Positions 1 to 8,340 of a stretch of DNA of 64,000 bases are shown piece after piece. Numbering within the stretch: position 1 is the stretch's first letter; every line of letters starts with the position of its first letter. A program made the position numbers and the translations under genes. Under the pieces are notes generated by a model. That model was given only the letters and a program-made list of their open reading frames with translations. It was not told the origin of the DNA and made no database searches. This DNA is from Paractinoplanes aksuensis (lineage in GTDB: Bacteria > Actinomycetota > Actinomycetes > Mycobacteriales > Micromonosporaceae), in assembly GCF_024137025.1 (NCBI RefSeq), contig NZ_JAMYJR010000048.1, positions 62,001 to 126,000 of the forward strand, given 5' to 3'.

Positions 1-971
1 CGGCGACGGCCGACGCCGCGTGCCTGTCCGGGGTGCGGGCGGCCGGGGCAGTCATCGTCGGCAAGACCACGCTGACTGAGATGTGCGTCAGCCCGGTGGG
101 TGACAACGCGGTCTTCGGCACGCCGGTCAATCCGCTTGCTCCCTCGCTGATCCCTGGTGGTTCGTCGAGCGGGTCGGCGGTCGCTGTGGCCACCGGCGAG
201 GTGGATCTGGGGCTGGGCACCGACACCGGCGGTTCGGTGCGGATCCCGGCCGCCTGCTGCGGAGTCGTGGGCCTGAAGACGACCTGGGGCCGGGTGCCGC
301 TCGGCGGGGTCTGGCCCCTGGCGCCGAGCCTGGACGTCGTCGGCCCGATCGCTCGGGACGTGTCCGGGGTGGTCGAGGGGATGCGGTTGCTCGCCCCGGA
401 CTGGGCCGAGCTGCCGGCCCCGGCCCGGGTGGTCGGACGGCTGCGGATCGAGGGCGTCGAGGACGCCGTGGAGAAGGCGATCGACCAGGCGTTGAAAGGG
501 CTGGAAGTTCGTGAGGTATGGCTGCCGGGGTGGGACGACACCTACGAGGCGCTCGACGCGATCATTTTGGGCGAGCTGTGGCAGGCCCACCACGCACTGC
601 TGGACGCGGACGGCGTAGGCGAGTTCGTCAACGGCGCGCTGCACGCCGGACGGGACGTCACGCCCCGCCGGTTGCGCGACGCGCTGGCCTACCGCGCAGC
701 CTGGCAGGCCGAAGTGAGCGCCCTGCTGCGCGAGGTGGACGTGCTGGCGCTGCCGACCCTGGTGGCCGATCCCCCGCCATTGAGCGACTTCACGCGATTC
801 CCGCTCACCCTGCTGACCGCACCGTTCAACCTGGCCGGGGTGCCCGCCCTGGCGATGCCGGTGCCGTCGGACGGGCCGGTGCCGGTCAGCCTGCAACTCG
901 TCGGGCCCCTGAACGGCGAGGAACTGCTCTGCGCCACCGGCCTCGCGCTGGAGCTCAGCCTTCGGCGGTGA
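1..971 (+). CDS. Amidase signature family protein, 5' end cut by window
   Basis: The reading frame is already open at base 3, so the N-terminus lies outside the window; 322 residues are visible. It shows the full Ser-cisSer-Lys amidase signature: the lysine in VGKTT (codon 63-65), the glycine/serine loop GGSSSGSA (about 157-180) and the nucleophile serine in GTDTGGSVRIPA (about 216-250). Family members hydrolyse amide bonds in the cytoplasm (GatA, AtzF-like and nitrilase-unrelated amidases); the substrate cannot be told from sequence. The gene converges on the acetyltransferase remnant, overlapping it by 17 bp. A GatA role is unlikely because no gatB or gatC lies nearby. Confidence 0.85.
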   Translation, partial: ATADAACLSGVRAAGAVIVGKTTLTEMCVSPVGDNAVFGTPVNPLAPSLIPGGSSSGSAVAVATGEVDLGLGTDTGGSVRIPAACCGVVGLKTTWGRVPLGGVWPLAPSLDVVGPIARDVSGVVEGMRLLAPDWAELPAPARVVGRLRIEGVEDAVEKAIDQALKGLEVREVWLPGWDDTYEALDAIILGELWQAHHALLDADGVGEFVNGALHAGRDVTPRRLRDALAYRAAWQAEVSALLREVDVLALPTLVADPPPLSDFTRFPLTLLTAPFNLAGVPALAMPVPSDGPVPVSLQLVGPLNGEELLCATGLALELSLRR

Positions 972-1350
972 GGCACTCGTAGTCGTCGCGGAGGATGCCC
1001 ATCAGGATCTCGTCGTGGAAGGCGCCGCGGTGGAAGGTGGCGGCGCGACGGCGGCCTTCCTGGATGAAGCCGGCCTTCTCGTACGCCCGCTGGGCCCGGG
1101 GGTTGAACGACCAGACCTGCAGCTCGCCCTTGTTCACGGCCATCTCGTCGAACGCGTAGCGGACGGCTGCCTTGACCGCGTCGGTGCCGTAGCCGCGGCT
1201 CGTGTGCGGGGCGCCGAGGATGATGGCCAGGGTGGCGATGCGGGTGCGCGGCTTGACGCCGAACAGCGCCACGTGACCGATGAGTTCTCGGTCGTGGGTC
1301 TGCCGTCCAGGTCGGACATCGAGAGCTCCCTCCGTAGCCGCTCCCGATCT
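955..1350 (-). pseudogene. 5'-truncated GNAT acetyltransferase remnant
   Basis: The frame encodes the C-terminal half of a RimJ/GNAT-type acetyltransferase: a DRELIGHVALFGV strand, the acetyl-CoA loop region TSRGYGTDAVKAAV and the terminal NPRAQRAYEKAGF motif. It opens directly after the stop codon of the DegT-like gene, in the same frame, leaving about 130 codons where the family normally has 160-190. The only start is a GTG at 1272 inside the conserved HVALF strand, with no Shine-Dalgarno. The N-terminal substrate-binding half is missing, so I call it a remnant; a short translated product from 1272 (105 residues) is not excluded. Confidence 0.6.
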
Positions 1351-2433
1351 TCACACATGGGCTCCAGCGGCGGTCGACACGGCCTCGGCGATCCGGTGCA
1401 CCTCGGCCGGGCCGCAGCGGTGGTCGACCGGCAGGGTCAGGATGCGGTCGGCGAGGTCGGCGGCCTCGCCGTCCCCGCTCCAGAAGCCGTCGCGGTCCTG
1501 CCGCCAATGCACGGGGGCGAAGATCCCGCGCGCCGCCAGGTGAGCCAGCAGCGCATCCCGTGACTGCTCGGAAGAGCAAACGACCTGCACCCGGAATGGC
1601 GCCGTTTCCGCGCCGCCGGTTGCCGGCGGATTCCGGAGGAGAGTCTCCACGGCCCGGACGTTGCGGGTGCACGCCGCGCGGATCCCGTCGATGTCGAGCA
1701 GCGGCAGCACGGCTGTGGTGAAGGCGCTGGGTGCGGCGTCACTACCGAGGAGAGCCTGTTCGCCCCGTTGCTGAAGAGCGCGGAACCGGTCTTTCGGGAT
1801 CGGGTGACCGTCGAGCCAGGCGGCCTTGAGCAGCATCGCGGTCAGCTTCAGGTGGCTGCCCTCGTTCACGGGACCGGACGGGGCCGGCACCTCGAAGCCG
1901 CGCGGCGACCACAGCACAGCGCCGTCGGGGACAGGCAGGGTCTTCCGGAGCGAGGCCACGGCGTACGAGGCTGTGCTGTTCCGAGCCCACGGGCCGAAGG
2001 GATCGTGCGAGTGGTCCTCGAGCACGGTCACGTCCGGGTGCGCGTCGATCCAGTCACGCCAGGCGGCGCCGTCCTCGCGGCCGAACAGGTTCTGCGCCAG
2101 CACGACGTCGCCGGGTTCGGCTCGCAGCGTTGGCCAGCGTGGGCCGCGGTCGTCGGGCAGGTGGCGATACCAGGACAGCGGCATGTCCTGGCCGAGCGCC
2201 TCGGCCACACCCATGCAGAAGAACGACGGAACGTGCAGCCGACCGGGACGCCCCAGCCGCCGCAACAGCACGCTCATGGCCCCGCAGCCGGTCGCGAACA
2301 ACTGGTGCCCACTCGCGAACTCGAACGAGCGGCCGCCCTGCTCGCCATTGAGCAGAACGGCCGGGTCCCAATGAAACTCCGACCCGATCTGGTTCGTTTC
2401 GTTCTGGGTGGGAGGGGCTGGGTCAGGCTGCAC
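1351..2433 (-). CDS. DegT/AHBA-like PLP-fold protein of a polysaccharide cluster
   Basis: This 360-residue protein has the layout of a fold-type I PLP enzyme of the DegT/DnrJ/EryC1 kind. A glycine/alanine patch ATGCGAMS (about 47-54) would hold the cofactor phosphate, the acidic pair VLEDHSHD (Asp about 140) the pyridine nitrogen, and Lys164 in SLRKTLPVPDG the Schiff base. The family transaminates or dehydrates nucleotide-linked keto-sugars. The sequence is divergent, so a true aminotransferase activity is an inference. Its start overlaps the sugar transferase gene by 11 bp, and it is the last gene of the exopolysaccharide operon before the GNAT remnant. Confidence 0.65.
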   Translation of the reverse strand: MQPDPAPPTQNETNQIGSEFHWDPAVLLNGEQGGRSFEFASGHQLFATGCGAMSVLLRRLGRPGRLHVPSFFCMGVAEALGQDMPLSWYRHLPDDRGPRWPTLRAEPGDVVLAQNLFGREDGAAWRDWIDAHPDVTVLEDHSHDPFGPWARNSTASYAVASLRKTLPVPDGAVLWSPRGFEVPAPSGPVNEGSHLKLTAMLLKAAWLDGHPIPKDRFRALQQRGEQALLGSDAAPSAFTTAVLPLLDIDGIRAACTRNVRAVETLLRNPPATGGAETAPFRVQVVCSSEQSRDALLAHLAARGIFAPVHWRQDRDGFWSGDGEAADLADRILTLPVDHRCGPAEVHRIAEAVSTAAGAHV

Positions 2434-3181
2434 GCTGACTGTCCTGGGCTCGTTCGGGGGTGCGTGGGGTGGGGACGGTCAGGGGGTCGGGGCGGGCGCG
2501 GTCGATGTTGAGGGTGTCGACGTGGACTGGGGGTTCGCCGCGGCGTAAGTCGGTGAATGTGCGGGCGATGATGCGCAGGTCGAGCAGCGGTGACCAGTTG
2601 TCGACGTACCAGCGGTCGAGGATGAAGCGTTGCGGCCAGTCGATGTCGTCGCGGCCGTTGACCTGGGCCCAGCCGGTGATGCCGGGCTTCACCTCGAGGC
2701 GGCGGGCGTCCAGGGGTGAGTAGTTCGCCACCTGGGGCAGCACGTCGGGGCGGGGGCCGACCAGCAGCATCTGGCCGGTCAGCACGTTGAGCAGCTGGGG
2801 CAGCTCGTCGAGCGAGGTGCGGCGGAGGAAGCGGCCGCAGCGGGTGATGCGCGGGTCGTTCTCCACAAGGCCGAACGGGTCGTCGATGCCCAGCGAAGCG
2901 CTCAATGCGACAGAATCGTGCACCATCGAGCGGAACTTGAGCATCCGGAACGGTCGGCCCCGCAACCCGGCCCGGTCCTGCGCGAACAACACGCCGGGCC
3001 CGTCGGCGAAGCGGATCCAGAGCGCGACGCCCAGGATCACCGGTGACAGCAGGATCAGCGCGACGGCGGCGACCAGCTGATTCAGAAAGCCCCAGACAAG
3101 CTTCACAGCGACTCCACGGAGATTCCGGTCAAGCGACGACAGGTATCCAGGACGCGCGGGACGAGCCGCGACCGGCTTCAC
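2423..3181 (-). CDS. Undecaprenyl-phosphate sugar-1-phosphate transferase (WbaP/PglC type)
   Basis: Bacterial sugar transferase that would load the first sugar phosphate onto undecaprenyl phosphate to start a repeat unit at the inner membrane face. One membrane segment (about residues 28-50, LVAAVALILLSPVILG) is followed by the cytoplasmic catalytic domain with KFRSM, the FLRRTSLDELPQLLNVL block, LVGPRPDV and KPGITGWAQVNGR. The GTG at 3181 overlaps the dehydrogenase stop (GTGA). A second in-frame GTG at 3106 has an identical upstream context because the junction is duplicated; starting there gives 227 residues, which fits the family better. The first start is listed because the coupled stop-start favours it. 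Confidence 0.88.
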   Translation of the reverse strand: MKPVAARPARPGYLSSLDRNLRGVAVKLVWGFLNQLVAAVALILLSPVILGVALWIRFADGPGVLFAQDRAGLRGRPFRMLKFRSMVHDSVALSASLGIDDPFGLVENDPRITRCGRFLRRTSLDELPQLLNVLTGQMLLVGPRPDVLPQVANYSPLDARRLEVKPGITGWAQVNGRDDIDWPQRFILDRWYVDNWSPLLDLRIIARTFTDLRRGEPPVHVDTLNIDRARPDPLTVPTPRTPERAQDSQRAA

Positions 3182-3230
3182 AGCGACTCCACGGTGGGCC
3201 CGGTCAAGCGGTGGCGCGTGTCGAGCACGT
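3101..3230 (-). repeat. 75-bp-spaced imperfect duplication of the dehydrogenase/transferase junction
   Basis: The segment from 3176 (19 identical bases, then 5 differences in 6, then 11 matching) recurs at 3101, exactly 75 bases away. On the minus strand both copies read VLDT-xx-RLTG-xx-VESL-stop in the dehydrogenase frame, followed by the same GTGAAG start. The inner copy is now embedded in the 5' end of the transferase gene. Because 75 is a multiple of three the transferase frame survives with 25 extra codons. Confidence 0.85.
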
Positions 3231-4434
3231 ATTCGGCGGCGCCGACGACCAGGTCGAGATCGAAGAGGTCGTGGTCGGCCAGCAGCACCACCGCGTCGGC
3301 CGCGGCGAGTTCCTCCGCGGTGAGCGAGACGCGCACGACCCGGCGGTCGACTTGCGCGTCCTCGACGACGTGGGGGTCAGCCGCGCGGACGTCGGCGCCC
3401 ATGTCGAGCAGCAGGGACGCGACCCGGCGGGCCGGGGACTCGCGGGCGTCGCCGCTGTTCTTCTTGTACGCGAGGCCGAGCAGCAGGATCGTCGAGCCGT
3501 TGACCGGTTTGCGCCGCTCGTTGAGGGCCGCCACCAGACGGCGTACGACGTAGTCGGGCATGTGGTTGTTGATGTCGTTGGCCAGCTCGACGAAGCGGAA
3601 GCTCTGCCCGAGCGTGCGCTGCACCCGCCATGACAGGTAGGACGGGTCGATGGGCAGGCAGTGGCCGCCGACCCCGGGTCCGGGCACGAAGCGCAGGTAG
3701 CCGAACGGCTTGGACGACGCGGCGTCGATCGCTTCCCACACGTCGATGCCGAGGTCGTGCGCGAACACCGCCAGTTCGTTGACGAGCGCGATGTTCACGT
3801 GGCGGAACGTGTTCTCGAGCAGCTTGGCCAGTTCGGCCACGGCGGGATCGGAGACCGGCACGGTCTTGTCGACCACCGACGAGTAGAAGGCGTCGATGCG
3901 CTCGAGCGACGCCGGGTTGATGCCCGACACCACCTTGGGCGTGGTGGCCAGCGACCATTCGCGGTTGCCGGGGTCGATGCGTTCGGGGCTGTAACCGAGG
4001 TGGAAGTCGGCCCCCGCGATCAGGCCCGAACCCTCTTCGAGCAGCGGCGCCACCAGATCCTTGGTGGTGCCCGGATAGGTGGTCGACTCGAGCGCCACCG
4101 TCGCGCCGGGGCGCAGGTAACGGGCGAGCGTGCGGGCCGACTCCTCGATGTACTTCAGGTCGGGCGTGCCCTCGCGCAGCGGCGTCGGCACGGCGATGAC
4201 CGCGATGTCGAAACCGGCGCACGACCGTGGGTCGGCCGAGGGCTGGAAGGTGCCCGCTTCGAGCACCTCGCGCAGTTCGGGCGACGTGATGTCGTCCACG
4301 TAGGACTCGCCCGCGGTGAGCCGCTTGATCCGTTCGTCGTCGACGTCGAAGCCGACAACACTGTGCCCGACCTGCGCCGCGCGAACGGCCAGCGGCAATC
4401 CGACGTAACCCTGACCGACGATGACAACCCGCAT
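3178..4434 (-). CDS. UDP-sugar 6-dehydrogenase (WecC/WbpA/Ugd family)
   Basis: NAD-dependent oxidation of a UDP-hexose or UDP-N-acetylhexosamine to the uronic acid, a precursor for surface polysaccharide. At 418 residues it is of normal length. The N-terminal Rossmann motif GQGYVGLPLA lies at 7-16, NAD-contact sequence AVPTPL near 81-86, ESTTYPGTT at 116-124, and the catalytic cysteine in PGVGGHCLPID is Cys259. The C-terminal UDP-binding domain begins after about 310 (LLGLAYKKNSGDARESP). The glycine-rich PGPGVGGHCLPIDP version is typical of the UDP-HexNAc branch, so WecC/WbpA-like is favoured over Ugd. It sits 9 bp behind the CapD-like gene and is coupled to the sugar transferase. Confidence 0.9.
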   Translation of the reverse strand: MRVVIVGQGYVGLPLAVRAAQVGHSVVGFDVDDERIKRLTAGESYVDDITSPELREVLEAGTFQPSADPRSCAGFDIAVIAVPTPLREGTPDLKYIEESARTLARYLRPGATVALESTTYPGTTKDLVAPLLEEGSGLIAGADFHLGYSPERIDPGNREWSLATTPKVVSGINPASLERIDAFYSSVVDKTVPVSDPAVAELAKLLENTFRHVNIALVNELAVFAHDLGIDVWEAIDAASSKPFGYLRFVPGPGVGGHCLPIDPSYLSWRVQRTLGQSFRFVELANDINNHMPDYVVRRLVAALNERRKPVNGSTILLLGLAYKKNSGDARESPARRVASLLLDMGADVRAADPHVVEDAQVDRRVVRVSLTAEELAAADAVVLLADHDLFDLDLVVGAAEYVLDTRHRLTGPTVESL

Positions 4435-4443
4435 TGCGGCTCC

Positions 4444-6333
4444 TCAGCTGGCTTTCAAGAACTGACGGGCGACGGACAGCGCCGGGCTCTCGGCGAGCCA
4501 GCGCATGACAGCGATCAGCTCTTGCCGTTGCGCCGTCGGGATGAGCAGGGAGAGCGCGGCCCCGTCGAGCGGTGGCACGGGCACCTGCGAGATGAGCGGA
4601 TGGTTCGGGCGGCGGTCGGGTTCGTGCGCGCCGAACAGGCTCTCGTGCATCTTCTCGCCGGGTCGCAGACCGGTGAAGACGATCGGGACGGGCCGTTCGG
4701 CGGCGGCGGCCAGGCGGCGGGCCACGTCGGCGATGCGCACCGGCTCGCCCATGTCGAGCACCAGCACCTCGCCGTGACTGTCGAGCGCGCCGGCCTGCAC
4801 GACCAGGCGTACGGCCTCCTGGACGGTCATGAAGTAGCGGGACACCTCGGGGTCGGTCACGGTGATCGGGCCGCCCGACTCGACCTGCGCGGCGAACGCG
4901 GTCAGCACCGAGCCGCGGCTGCCCAGCACGTTGCCGAAGCGGACGGAACAGAATGTGCCCTCGCCGGCCTCGTCGGCCGCGGCGGTGAGCCGTTCGGTGA
5001 TGCGCTTGGAGTAGCCGAGCACGCTGCCGGGGTCGGCCGCCTTGTCGGTCGAGATGTTGACCAGCCGCTCGACGCCGTGCCGGAGCGCGGTCTGCAGGAT
5101 CTGGTAGGTGCCGATGATGTTGGTTTTCAGGGCCTCGGACGGGTGCATCTCGAGCAGCGGCAGGTGTTTGAGGGCGGCCGCGTGAAACACGACCTGCGGG
5201 CGGTGCTCGGCGAAGACCTCGTCGAGGCGCTGCTGGTCGCGGATGTCGGCCACGACCAGGTTGCGGTCGTCGAGCAGGCCCCGGCCGTCCATCGAGAGCT
5301 GGACGGCGTGCAGACCGGACTCGTCGCGGTCCAGCATGACCAGGGCGGCCGGGTCGAAGCGGCTCAGCTGGCGGCACAGCTCCGAGCCGATCGACCCGCC
5401 CGCCCCGGTGACCAGGACCCGGCGACCGGTCAGGTAGCCGGCGATCGCGGCCAGGTCGATGCCGATCTCGCGCCGGCCCAGCAGGTCGGCGTGGCTGACC
5501 GGGCGGATGTCGCCCACGCTGACCGTGCGGCCGAACAGCTCGACCACCGGCGGCACGACCTTGACCTCGACGTCGGCCAGCTCGGCCAGGTCGGTCAGCT
5601 CGCGCACCAGGTCGGCGCCGGCGCTGGGAATGGCGATGAGCACGACGTCGGCCTCGAAGCGGCGCACCACGTCGACCAGCGCCCGCCGGGTGCCGGCCAC
5701 CGGCACGCCCATGATCTGCAGGGTGCGTTTGCCGGGGTCGTCGTCGAGCAGGGCAACCGGGACGTACGGGCTGGCCGGGTCGCGCAGCATCGCGCGGACG
5801 ACCTGGGTCGCGCCTTCCCCGGCGCCCATCACGACCACGCGCCCGCCCTGGGCCGGCGACGGCCGCAGCCGTTGGTCGCGGGTCAGCCGTACGGAATAAC
5901 GCACGCCCGCCGCGAGCACGAGCGCGATGAGCCCGGCCGCGATGATGGCCGACCGCGGCACCAGCCGGCCCAGCAGCGTGTCGAGAACGAACAGCACCGG
6001 TGTGGTGATCGCCGCGGTCTTGGCCAGCGCCGCGATCTCCTCGAAGCAGCCGTACGCCCATCGCCCGGTGTAGAGCCCGAGGCGGAGCCCGACCAGCGTG
6101 TGGACGACGGCGCCGACCGCCGAGAGGACCAGCACGCCACTCAGCGAGACCTCGGCCACGTCACCGTCGTGACGCAGCACCGCGGCGATCAGCAGGGCGA
6201 GGGCGAGCGCGAGCGCGTCGACACCGGCCCGGGCCGAACGGCCGAACAGGATCGAGTGGGTCAGCCGTACGCCCGGCCATCGAGCCCCCGCGTCGTCGGC
6301 GCTCCCGGGCGGCGCCGCACTCCTCAGCTGCAT
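4444..6333 (-). CDS. Membrane-anchored nucleotide-sugar 4,6-dehydratase/epimerase (CapD/PglF/WbpM type)
   Basis: The protein is 629 residues from the ATG at 6333, which has a strong AAGGAGG five bases upstream; an in-frame ATG at 6357 lacks one. N-terminal membrane segments (about 35-145) precede a CoA-binding-like Rossmann domain (VVVMGAGEGAT near 167) and then the catalytic SDR domain with TGAGGSIGSEL (about 309-319), NISTDKA and the YSK triad segment LGYSKR. Members convert UDP-GlcNAc to a 4-keto-6-deoxy sugar that downstream transaminases use, consistent with the DegT-like neighbour. It is the first gene of the minus-strand exopolysaccharide operon and faces the regulatory gap at 6334-6662. 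Confidence 0.88.
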   Translation of the reverse strand: MQLRSAAPPGSADDAGARWPGVRLTHSILFGRSARAGVDALALALALLIAAVLRHDGDVAEVSLSGVLVLSAVGAVVHTLVGLRLGLYTGRWAYGCFEEIAALAKTAAITTPVLFVLDTLLGRLVPRSAIIAAGLIALVLAAGVRYSVRLTRDQRLRPSPAQGGRVVVMGAGEGATQVVRAMLRDPASPYVPVALLDDDPGKRTLQIMGVPVAGTRRALVDVVRRFEADVVLIAIPSAGADLVRELTDLAELADVEVKVVPPVVELFGRTVSVGDIRPVSHADLLGRREIGIDLAAIAGYLTGRRVLVTGAGGSIGSELCRQLSRFDPAALVMLDRDESGLHAVQLSMDGRGLLDDRNLVVADIRDQQRLDEVFAEHRPQVVFHAAALKHLPLLEMHPSEALKTNIIGTYQILQTALRHGVERLVNISTDKAADPGSVLGYSKRITERLTAAADEAGEGTFCSVRFGNVLGSRGSVLTAFAAQVESGGPITVTDPEVSRYFMTVQEAVRLVVQAGALDSHGEVLVLDMGEPVRIADVARRLAAAAERPVPIVFTGLRPGEKMHESLFGAHEPDRRPNHPLISQVPVPPLDGAALSLLIPTAQRQELIAVMRWLAESPALSVARQFLKAS

Positions 6334-6662
6334 GCTTTCCTCCTTGCGCGGCGACACCCGGCAGTTCCTCAGGGTTGGGAATGGGCATCAGGAAAGTGGC
6401 GAGATATGTTTGATTCGCCTGCGGCATTGAGCGTGCCAGGAGCGTTGGAGTGAATACAGTGCCTATTGTCATGCGCCTTGTGAGAAGTTCTCATGTTTGC
6501 CATGACATGCACTTTGAGCTGCGCGATCATTCACGCACGAACGTGAATACCCCTCTTGTTACGCATGACATTTGCAACTGTCCGACGGTCGATAAGATCT
6601 GCGAACGTCCATTCCAGAGCGCGCAATCGTAATGCCGACAATGACACCACGGGAGTGGAAGA
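6334..6662. promoter_or_regulatory. Divergent promoter region with two perfect inverted repeats
   Basis: This gap separates the leftward exopolysaccharide operon from the rightward glycosyltransferase gene and is much richer in A+T than its surroundings. It holds a perfect 6+6 palindrome TGAGAAGTTCTCA at 6481-6493 and a 7+7 inverted repeat, ATTCACG and CGTGAAT separated by six bases, at 6529-6548. Several CATGACAT-like words also recur near 6497-6570. I cannot place -10/-35 boxes with confidence. The symmetry suggests binding sites for a dimeric regulator controlling both units. Confidence 0.5.
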
Positions 6663-7724
6663 ATGGCGCGGGTGCTGCATGTGATCAGCGCCCGGGCCGG
6701 CGACGGCGCCGAACACCAGCTGCGACTGCTGATCCGCCATCTTCCGCAGCCGAGCGAGGTGGTCACGTTGTCCCCGCCCGGGCCGGTGCTCGCCGCGATG
6801 CGGGCCGACGGCACGGTCGTGCACCAACTCGTCAGCACCCACGACGTCGACCTGGCCGCGATCCGCCGCCTGCGGCGGCTGGCCCACCGCGGGCGCTTCG
6901 ACGTCGTGCACACCCACCTGTTCCGGGCGAGCATGCAGGGACGCATCGCGGCCTGGCTGGCCGGTGTCACGCGGATCGTGGCCACGGAGTACCACCTCGA
7001 CGACGTCCGGCGGGCGGGCGCCATCCACCGAGCCGGCGAACGCCTCGGGCAGGTCACGATCGCGGTATCGGCGGTGATCGCCGACCGGTTGCGCCGACGG
7101 GGCGTGCCCGACGAGCGGCTGGCCGTGGTGCCCAAGAGCCTCGACCCCGCGGAGTTCCGCTTCGACCCCGGCCTGCGGGCCGCGGCCCGGGCCCGGCTGC
7201 GCATCGCGCCGGACACACCGGTGATCGGCGGGCTCGGGCGGCTCGAACCCCGTCAACGGTTCGACGTGCTGATCCGGGCGGTCGGTGAGGTGCCGGGCGC
7301 GGTGCTGCTGCTGGTCGGGGACGGCTCGGCCCGGCACGCGCTGGAACGGCTCGCGGCCATCGAGGGCATCGCCGACCGGGTGCACTTCGCGGGGACGGTG
7401 CAGCATGCGCGCGAGATGTTGTGCGCGATGGACGTCTTCGCGTCACCGGGGCGCGAGACGTTCGGGTTGGCCGTGCTCGAGGCTATCGCGGCGGGGCTGC
7501 CCGCTCTGTATGCCGCGTGCGCGCCGCTGGAGGGGGTCGTCGTCGACGGCGCGCGCCGGCTGACCGCGCACGATCCGGAGTCGCTGCCGCGGGGGCTGCG
7601 GGCGGAAGTGCTCTGCCTGGCCGAGCGGTCGGGCGGGCGGCTCGCGGCGAGGTCGGCCGGTTCCCGGTACGACGCCGAGCGGATGGCGGCCGAGGTCGGG
7701 GCGCTCTACGAGCGTACGGAATGA
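6663..7724 (+). CDS. Glycosyltransferase family 4 (GT-B fold)
   Basis: A 353-residue retaining glycosyltransferase of the GT4 type. The N-terminal domain opens with RVLHVISARAGDGAEHQ and has DVVHTHLFRA (about 79-88); the C-terminal nucleotide-sugar domain has GGLGRLEPRQRFDVLI and the diagnostic E-x7-E region RETFGLAVLEAIAAGLP (about 263-279). The start is supported by GGAGTGGAAG just upstream. It likely adds a sugar during synthesis of the polysaccharide made by the divergent operon; donor and acceptor cannot be read from the sequence. Confidence 0.85.
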   Translation: MARVLHVISARAGDGAEHQLRLLIRHLPQPSEVVTLSPPGPVLAAMRADGTVVHQLVSTHDVDLAAIRRLRRLAHRGRFDVVHTHLFRASMQGRIAAWLAGVTRIVATEYHLDDVRRAGAIHRAGERLGQVTIAVSAVIADRLRRRGVPDERLAVVPKSLDPAEFRFDPGLRAAARARLRIAPDTPVIGGLGRLEPRQRFDVLIRAVGEVPGAVLLLVGDGSARHALERLAAIEGIADRVHFAGTVQHAREMLCAMDVFASPGRETFGLAVLEAIAAGLPALYAACAPLEGVVVDGARRLTAHDPESLPRGLRAEVLCLAERSGGRLAARSAGSRYDAERMAAEVGALYERTE

Positions 7725-7743
7725 GGCCGGCCGTTTTGGCGGG

Positions 7744-8301
7744 CTAGGAGCGTACGGCGGGTTCGGGCTGATGGCGCAGGATGCGCTGCAGGACCACCCA
7801 GCCCAGCCAGGCACCCAGCGTGTTCGCGATCAGGTCGTTCGAATCGGCCCAGCGGGTGCCGTGCAGGAACAGCAGCATCAGCAATTGGGTCGTCTCGATG
7901 GCGAGGCTGATCACGAAACCGATCCACACCACCCGGCGGCGGTCGCGCACACCGAAGACGGCTCGCAGCGCGGCAGCCAGCGGCACCAGCATGAGGACGT
8001 TGAGCACAAAGTCGCCCGGTCGCATGGTGACGATCGGCACCGGCAGGAACCGGTAGAGTTCGGGCCCGCCGGCCTCGGGGCCCCAGGCCAGCCGCAGCGG
8101 CAGCATCGTCGCGCCCAGGACGGCCACCGCGTACCAACCGGACAGCCACCACGCGACGATCCGGTTCCAGGTCAGCTCGCCGCGGCGCCGGAGCACGAGC
8201 ACCGCGACAACCATCAGAACGACCCCGAGCGGGATCATGACGGGCAACGCGGGAACCTCGATCTGACCGGTGGGCACCGGACCAACACTACGTCCGGCCA
8301 C
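7744..8301 (-). CDS. VanZ-like family membrane protein
   Basis: A 185-residue integral membrane protein with four to five hydrophobic segments (about 18-38, 50-67, 96-113, 125-146, 160-172). The conserved family core is visible: FVLNVLMLVPLAAALR, then the acidic/glutamine motif AIETTQLL followed by RWADSNDLIANTLGAWLG. VanZ-like proteins are linked to teicoplanin resistance in one case, but most have no assigned role in the cell envelope. It stands alone, converging on the glycosyltransferase gene with 19 bp between stops. Confidence 0.8.
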   Translation of the reverse strand: MAGRSVGPVPTGQIEVPALPVMIPLGVVLMVVAVLVLRRRGELTWNRIVAWWLSGWYAVAVLGATMLPLRLAWGPEAGGPELYRFLPVPIVTMRPGDFVLNVLMLVPLAAALRAVFGVRDRRRVVWIGFVISLAIETTQLLMLLFLHGTRWADSNDLIANTLGAWLGWVVLQRILRHQPEPAVRS

Positions 8302-8340
8302 CCACCCCCGGCCCGCGCGCCGGCCATACTTCGCCTACGG

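Noticed and set aside
3377..6061. 894-codon open frame opposite-phase to the dehydrogenase and CapD-like genes
   Set aside because: Arg/Gly/Pro-dominated composition and complete overlap with two well-recognised genes; a by-product of high GC.
7725..7760. Terminator between the glycosyltransferase and VanZ-like genes
   Set aside because: GGCCGGCC-TTTT-like sequence is present, but no stem of convincing length forms.
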